Positions 7,100 through 9,906 of a stretch of DNA of 9,906 bases are shown here, piece after piece (position 1 is the stretch's first letter; each line of letters opens with the position of its first letter). The stretch covers positions 1 to 9,906 of the forward strand of contig JAHJDU010000159.1 of assembly GCA_018812385.1 (NCBI GenBank), read 5' to 3'. The translations under genes and the position numbers were made by a program. The notes below the pieces were generated by a model. The model was not told the DNA's origin. It saw only the letters and a program-made list of their open reading frames with translations, and searched no databases. The DNA is from Pseudomonadota bacterium (GTDB lineage: Bacteria > Desulfobacterota > Desulfobacteria > Desulfobacterales > Desulfobacteraceae).

Positions 7100-7597
7100 G
7101 TGAAAACAAAAGTGTTACTTGAAGGAAAAAAAATTCTCATCGTGGATGATGAACCGGATGTGCTTGAATCTTTAATTGAACTTTTAAGTTTGTGTAAAAT
7201 AGATACTGCATCCTCTTTTGAAGAGGGTAGACAGATGCTGGAACACCAGAATTATGACATGGCTGTTCTGGATATCATGGGGGTACAGGGATTTGATCTG
7301 CTTAAGGTTGCGAACAACCGGGGAATTCCCGCACTTATGCTCACAGCCCATTCTTTAACAGAAGAAAGCCTTAAGAAATCTATCGAAGACGGCGCTGCCT
7401 ACTTTGCCCCCAAAGAGAAGATGCTTGATATAGAACTCTTTGTTGCCGATGTACTTGAGGCAATAGAAAAGAAAAAAAATCCGTGGGAAAGGCTTTTAGA
7501 CAGGCTGGGCGGGTTTTATGACAAGAAATTCCAGGGGCAAAACTGGAGGGAACAGGAAGATAAGTTTTTGAAAAATAAAATAAATAAATTTATTTGA
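7100..7597 (+). CDS. Receiver-only response regulator with a short C-terminal tail
   Basis: A 165-residue cytoplasmic protein. The GTG start at 7100 is supported by AAGGAG (7087-7092) with 7-nt spacing. Residues about 10-128 form a complete CheY-like receiver: acidic pair Asp16-Asp17 in LIVDDEPDV, phosphoacceptor Asp58 in AVLDIMG, Thr82 in LTAHS and Lys105 in APKEK. The remaining 35-40 residues (NPWERLLDRLGGFYDKKF through NKINKFI) are charged and rich in aromatic residues, and they are not a known DNA-binding or enzymatic output domain. No histidine kinase is adjacent, so it is an orphan that probably works by protein contact. The TGA stop at 7595 shows TGA is a normal stop in this genome. 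A T-run at 7611-7617 after the gene may help end transcription, but no solid stem precedes it. Confidence 0.9.
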   Translation: MKTKVLLEGKKILIVDDEPDVLESLIELLSLCKIDTASSFEEGRQMLEHQNYDMAVLDIMGVQGFDLLKVANNRGIPALMLTAHSLTEESLKKSIEDGAAYFAPKEKMLDIELFVADVLEAIEKKKNPWERLLDRLGGFYDKKFQGQNWREQEDKFLKNKINKFI

Positions 7598-7618
7598 TCA
7601 ACATTGTTATTTTTTTTA

Positions 7619-7666
7619 TCTTTATGTTACAAGTACTTTAAACACTGTAACTCATAACGGAGGTAA
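7619..7666 (+). repeat. Leader repeat, copy A (matches the leader of the DHH gene)
   Basis: Without gaps, 43 of 48 positions match 9522-9569, including TTTAAACACTG, AACTCATAA and the ribosome binding site GGAGGTAA. Four of the five differences are C/T changes. Weaker similarity extends about 15 nt upstream. Here the ribosome binding site is followed by a decayed transporter fragment, not by an ATG gene. Confidence 0.9.
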
Positions 7667-7675
7667 CTTGTTTTA

Positions 7676-8013
7676 ATTGCCCCGAGCAAAACGCTTTTAT
7701 ACCAGCTTGCTGTTTCTGCTCTGGTTCTTCCTGTAGTTTCCGTGGCATTTGGAGAGCCGGGCATTGTAAACATGAATCCTTTGGTTATGGCAAGCCTTTT
7801 TTATCAAATAGTCTGGATTGCTTTTATCACCTATATTCCTGGTTTTGGCTGATCAGCAATTATGCAGTATCAAGGCTTGCCTCATTCACTTTTTTAACGC
7901 CCATTTTCGGGGTAATTGCCGGAGCCGTATTTCTAAACGAGCAGATAACCCTATACCTAATATGTGCTCTTGTTCTGGTGGGGACTGGGATATATCTTGT
8001 AAATCGACGCTGA
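7676..8013 (+). pseudogene. EamA/DMT-family membrane transporter remnant (C-terminal half, frameshifted)
   Basis: Reading from 7676 gives IAPSKTLLYQLAVSALVL and later SLFYQIVWIAFITY, hydrophobic and typical of the second EamA domain. A one-base loss near 7832-7836 moves the frame; the next frame continues as SWFWLISNYAVSRLASFTF, then LTPIFGVIAGAVFLNEQIT and GTGIYLVNRR to TGA 8011-8013. The SRLASFTFLTP and GIYLVNR motifs are characteristic of EamA proteins. The first EamA domain and start are missing, and in-frame stops lie just upstream (7664), so the fragment cannot make a working transporter. It begins about 9 nt after leader copy A and ends just before a DHH-gene fragment, so it lies inside a recombination patch. 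Confidence 0.85.
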
Positions 8014-8016
8014 TAT

Positions 8017-8033
8017 CTGGCCAATATACCCTA
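8017..8033 (+). repeat. 17-nt fragment identical to part of the DHH gene, copy A
   Basis: CTGGCCAATATACCCTA is identical to 9716-9732 inside the DHH gene. The preceding GATAT is also shared, apart from a one-base gap. It lies in the same order and orientation relative to leader copy A as in the intact DHH locus, so both are probably pieces of one old duplicate. Confidence 0.75.
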
Positions 8034-8040
8034 GGAATCC

Positions 8041-8124
8041 TTAAACTGTTATGCCATTCACTTTTAATATATCCTCCATGTTGAAGACGTCCAACAACCT
8101 GTCAGGTTCAAACCATCCATCCAC
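8041..8124 (-). CDS. Possible 27-residue reading frame downstream of fic (doubtful)
   Basis: On the minus strand a GTG at 8124-8122 opens a short frame, VDGWFEPDRLLDVF onward, ending with TAA at 8043-8041. It begins four bases after the fic stop. The composition is protein-like (balanced acidic and hydrophobic residues), but there is no clear ribosome binding site and the family is not recognised. It may be a remnant of a former gene tail or may be chance. Confidence 0.2.
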   Translation of the reverse strand: MDGWFEPDRLLDVFNMEDILKVNGITV

Positions 8125-8128
8125 ATTT

Positions 8129-9277
8129 TTATTTTTTATTTACATTGAGGGAAGACCATCTTTGCCAATCAAGATCATAGCTGGCACTCCTTCCCCCTCC
8201 GGGCATTTTGATCAAAATACCTTTATTTACAAGATCAGATAGCTCTCTTTGGGCGGTGGCACGACTGGTATGTGCGATGCCCATATATTTTTTATTCTTC
8301 AACCCACCTTCAAACCCATGAGTGCCCGCATCAAGTAGCCGGTTAATCACTTTGGCTTGGCGCTCGTGTAGTCTTGTCTGGGCAAATTCCTGCCAGAACC
8401 GTGCTTTTGTCATTATTTTTTTAAGCAAAGTATTGGAATTCAAGATAGCCCTATTCATACATGCAAGAAACCATTTCAACCAGTCTGTTATATCTCCTGT
8501 ACCTGCTTGTGTGGCTTTTAAAATTTCATAATAATCATTTCTCTCAGCCATAATTTGTGAAGAAAGGCTATAGAATCTTTTTGGATTGTTTTCATCTCTT
8601 GCAAGAAACATATCAGTCAAAGTTCTTGCTATGCGCCCATTCCCGTCATCAAACGGATGAATTGTAACAAACCATATATGAACAAGCCCAGCTCTGATGA
8701 TGCCATCTAATTGACTTGTTTCATTTATCCAGGATATGAATGTTTGCATTTCTTTATCAAGGTTTTTAGCAGGGGGCGCTTCAAAATGAACTTTTTTCTG
8801 TCCAATAGGCCCGGAAACAACCTGCATCGGGCCATTACTATCATCTCTCCATCGACCAACAGATATCTTTAGCATACCGGAGTAACCCGTTGGAAAGAGA
8901 GCCGCATGCCACCCCCAAATTCGTTCAGACGTCATTTTTTCTGAATAATTAATAGTCGCATCCAGCAAAATTTCTACAAGGCCATCGGCTTTTTGGTCTC
9001 TTACTTCCTTCAATCCAGCATCCGGTAGGCCAAGCTTGCGCCCAACAGAGGATCTAACCGCATCAGGGTCTAATTTTTCACCCTCTATAGCTGACGTCTT
9101 TAATGCTTCTTCAACAAGAACATCTGCACGTGCTGTTTGCTGGATTTCAACTCCCAATTCTTTGATCTGAGTTATTAAGGATCCTTGGTTGAATCGTAGG
9201 TCGCCCAATGGCTTTAACAGTTTATCACTGTCCCATTTGAAGCCTGGCCAGGATTTAGTTTGCCAAATATATTTCAT
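8129..9277 (-). CDS. fic: Fic-family protein (probable AMPylase) with N-terminal inhibitory helix and C-terminal winged helix
   Basis: An intact 382-residue protein. Residues 1-20 (MKYIWQTKSWPGFKWD) match the DUF4172 domain found at the start of many Fic proteins. TSAIEG at 61-66 fits the class II inhibitory motif [S/T]xxxE[G/N], whose Glu blocks productive ATP binding. The Fic active site HPFDDGNGRIAR spans 207-218, with catalytic His207 and the anion-binding loop complete. KKVHFEAPPA (161-170) fits the flap region that positions the target. About residues 305-368 look like a winged helix (HTSRATAQRELSDLVNKG), so it may bind DNA, perhaps its own promoter. Known relatives transfer AMP to target hydroxyls; the target here is unknown. 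No separate antitoxin gene is needed, since the inhibitory helix is built in. The start ATG 9277 has only a distant GGGG upstream, so translation may be weak. Opposite orientation to its neighbours suggests an accessory insertion. Confidence 0.92.
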   Translation of the reverse strand: MKYIWQTKSWPGFKWDSDKLLKPLGDLRFNQGSLITQIKELGVEIQQTARADVLVEEALKTSAIEGEKLDPDAVRSSVGRKLGLPDAGLKEVRDQKADGLVEILLDATINYSEKMTSERIWGWHAALFPTGYSGMLKISVGRWRDDSNGPMQVVSGPIGQKKVHFEAPPAKNLDKEMQTFISWINETSQLDGIIRAGLVHIWFVTIHPFDDGNGRIARTLTDMFLARDENNPKRFYSLSSQIMAERNDYYEILKATQAGTGDITDWLKWFLACMNRAILNSNTLLKKIMTKARFWQEFAQTRLHERQAKVINRLLDAGTHGFEGGLKNKKYMGIAHTSRATAQRELSDLVNKGILIKMPGGGRSASYDLDWQRWSSLNVNKK

Positions 9278-9281
9278 GAGA

Positions 9282-9377
9282 TGAGTCGATTTCCCCTTTT
9301 ATGGAATTGATATATGAGTCGTTTAATCCATTAATCAACTCAATATTTGAGTCAATTGTTGTATTTATTTAACTCAA
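9282..9377. repeat. 33-bp-spaced TGAGTC repeat array upstream of fic (candidate operator)
   Basis: TGAGTC occurs at 9282, 9315 and 9348, exactly 33 bp apart, which places the sites on about the same DNA face. The first two extend to ATGAGTCG. Units two and three also end in AACTCAA (9337-9343 and 9371-9377). The second AACTCAA and third TGAGTC form the inverted repeat ACTCAA-TAT-TTGAGT (9338-9352). The array begins 5 bp before the fic start codon and spans its likely promoter. Autoregulation by the Fic winged helix is a reasonable guess. Confidence 0.7.
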
Positions 9378-9521
9378 AGTCAAGGGAATAATGTAGCGGA
9401 TGTTAAAACAAACCATATCTAACCGGACACGCAACCAAGGCCCAAGGGAGCTATGGCGTGCTTGTCTTTTGCAGGCACTCTGAGAACAGACCAAATGAAA
9501 TCTTTCTTGTGATTCTATTAC

Positions 9522-9569
9522 TCTTTATGCTACAAGTTTTTTAAACACTGCAACTCATAATGGAGGTAA
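9522..9569 (+). repeat. Leader repeat, copy B (leader of the DHH gene)
   Basis: Matches 7619-7666 at 43 of 48 positions. This copy precedes an intact reading frame: GGAGG at 9562-9566 lies 8 nt before ATG 9575. It is therefore probably the parental copy. The dyad GTTACA/TGTAAC seen in copy A is broken here by two A/C mismatches, so a conserved RNA stem is not supported. Confidence 0.9.
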
Positions 9570-9574
9570 AAGAT

Positions 9575-9906
9575 ATGCGACTGGTTACCAGATCAGACTT
9601 TGACGGCCTTGGTTGTGCGGCCATTCTGAAAGAGGTGGGAAAGATTGAGGACATCAAGTTTGTTCACCCCAAGGATGTTCAGGATGGAATAATAGAAGTT
9701 ACGTCCAACGATATACTGGCCAATATACCCTATGTAAAGGGCTGCGGAGCCTGGTTCGACCACCACTCAAGCGAACACGAACGAAAGGCCTTTGGTGAAT
9801 TTAAAGGAAAGTGTGATCCCACAGCTTCCAGTGCCGCACGGGTGGTTTATAATTTTTATGGCGGATATGACGGGTTTAAAAACGACCATCTGGATGATCT
9901 GGTTGA
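9575..9906 (+). CDS. DHH-family phosphoesterase, exopolyphosphatase-like (3'-truncated by window edge)
   Basis: ATG 9575 follows GGAGG at 8-nt spacing and opens a frame that stays open to the window end (110 codons seen). The N-terminus MRLVTRSDFDGLGCAAIL carries motif I of the DHH superfamily (SDFDGL, metal-binding Asp residues). WFDHHSSE at about residues 61-68 is the DHH motif that binds the manganese pair. DPTASSAARVVYNFYGG continues the family pattern. Such enzymes cleave phosphate ester or anhydride bonds (oligonucleotides, cyclic dinucleotides, short polyphosphates). The C-terminal substrate domain lies outside the window, so the substrate cannot be named. Codons 48-53 contain the 17-nt segment that is repeated at 8017-8033. 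Confidence 0.92.
   Translation, partial: MRLVTRSDFDGLGCAAILKEVGKIEDIKFVHPKDVQDGIIEVTSNDILANIPYVKGCGAWFDHHSSEHERKAFGEFKGKCDPTASSAARVVYNFYGGYDGFKNDHLDDLV
9716..9732 (+). repeat. 17-nt repeat within the DHH gene, copy B
   Basis: CTGGCCAATATACCCTA, encoding part of ILANIPY, is identical to 8017-8033 in the decayed spacer. It marks the second point where the spacer matches the DHH locus. Confidence 0.75.

Larger units (their letters stand above)
7598..8128. other. Gene-poor, rearranged spacer with decayed fragments
   Basis: No intact gene lies between the response regulator and fic. Contents are a T-rich stretch, a 48-nt leader copy (7619-7666), an EamA transporter remnant (7676-8013), a 17-nt fragment shared with the DHH gene (8017-8033) and a very short possible minus-strand reading frame (8041-8124). 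The mixture points to past recombination. Confidence 0.75.
9278..9574. promoter_or_regulatory. Divergent control region between fic and the DHH gene
   Basis: The fic-proximal side carries the TGAGTC/AACTCAA array (9282-9377). A possible minus-strand fic promoter is TTGATT (about -35) with TATATC (about -10) near 9312-9340; this is weak. The middle holds a 7-bp hairpin (GTGCTTG 9458-9464 with CAGGCAC 9472-9478) with no T-run. The DHH-proximal side is leader copy B with its ribosome binding site. Confidence 0.5.

Noticed and set aside
7624..7641. Five-codon leader peptide MLQV(L/F) present in both leader copies
   Set aside because: Two of the three differences are synonymous, which is curious, but there is no ribosome binding site before it and five codons are too few to judge.
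7622..7657. Regulatory RNA stem in the leader repeat (GTTACA/TGTAAC)
   Set aside because: Copy B breaks the stem with two A/C mismatches instead of compensating changes, so pairing is not conserved.
8051..8242. Plus-strand 63-codon frame opposite the fic 3' end
   Set aside because: It mostly mirrors the fic coding sequence, which has clear domain evidence on the other strand.
9453..9512. 19-codon frame starting at ATG 9453
   Set aside because: The nearest GGAG is only two bases from the ATG and the peptide has no recognisable features.
1..9906. CRISPR array, tRNA, rRNA or insertion sequence
   Set aside because: No regularly spaced long repeats, no cloverleaf-like sequence, and no transposase motif or terminal inverted repeats were seen on either strand.

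Overview
The window looks like a chromosome segment from a sulfate-reducing deltaproteobacterium of the Desulfobacterales type. This is inferred from protein style, the sigma-54 enhancer-binding regulator, the TRAP transporter and a non-pyrrolysine MttB homologue beside it. No rRNA or marker gene is present to prove it. The DNA is moderately AT-rich, with very AT-rich spacers.

Left part (1-6984), a catabolic cluster on the + strand. The 3' end of a sigma-54 enhancer-binding activator (1-927) is followed by an HMG-CoA-lyase-like gene with a TTG start (1110-2057), an MttB-family methyltransferase (2455-3897) and a tripartite TRAP transporter: dctP (4018-5058), dctQ (5163-5678) and dctM (5668-6984). 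Good -24/-12 sigma-54 promoters with exact GG-N10-GC spacing lie before the lyase gene (992-1008) and before mttB (2318-2334), so the adjacent activator probably switches on the set. The suggested job is uptake of a small, probably carboxylated and perhaps N-methylated compound, then corrinoid-dependent demethylation and C-C bond cleavage; the substrate is unknown. No corrinoid protein or methylcorrinoid:folate methyltransferase is encoded in the window. dctM has an in-frame TGA where the family normally has glycine, so the transporter is either broken or the codon is read through.

Middle (6985-7597). A receiver-only response regulator with a GTG start sits behind a 38-bp AT-rich palindrome that abuts its ribosome binding site.

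Right part (7598-9906), a rearranged accessory region. A decayed C-terminal piece of an EamA/DMT transporter (frameshifted, lacking its N-terminal part) is flanked by pieces that also occur at a DHH-family phosphoesterase gene near the right edge: a 48-nt leader with its ribosome binding site, and a 17-nt coding fragment. Between the two copies, on the - strand, is an intact Fic-family AMPylase-like gene with its own inhibitory helix and a C-terminal winged helix. Its upstream region carries three TGAGTC motifs spaced exactly 33 bp apart, a likely operator array. The partial DHH gene starts at 9575 and runs off the window.

Most notable points: the lyase-like + MttB + TRAP cluster under sigma-54 control, the altered active site of the lyase, the TGA in dctM, the 38-bp palindrome, the split duplication around fic, and the 33-bp repeat array.
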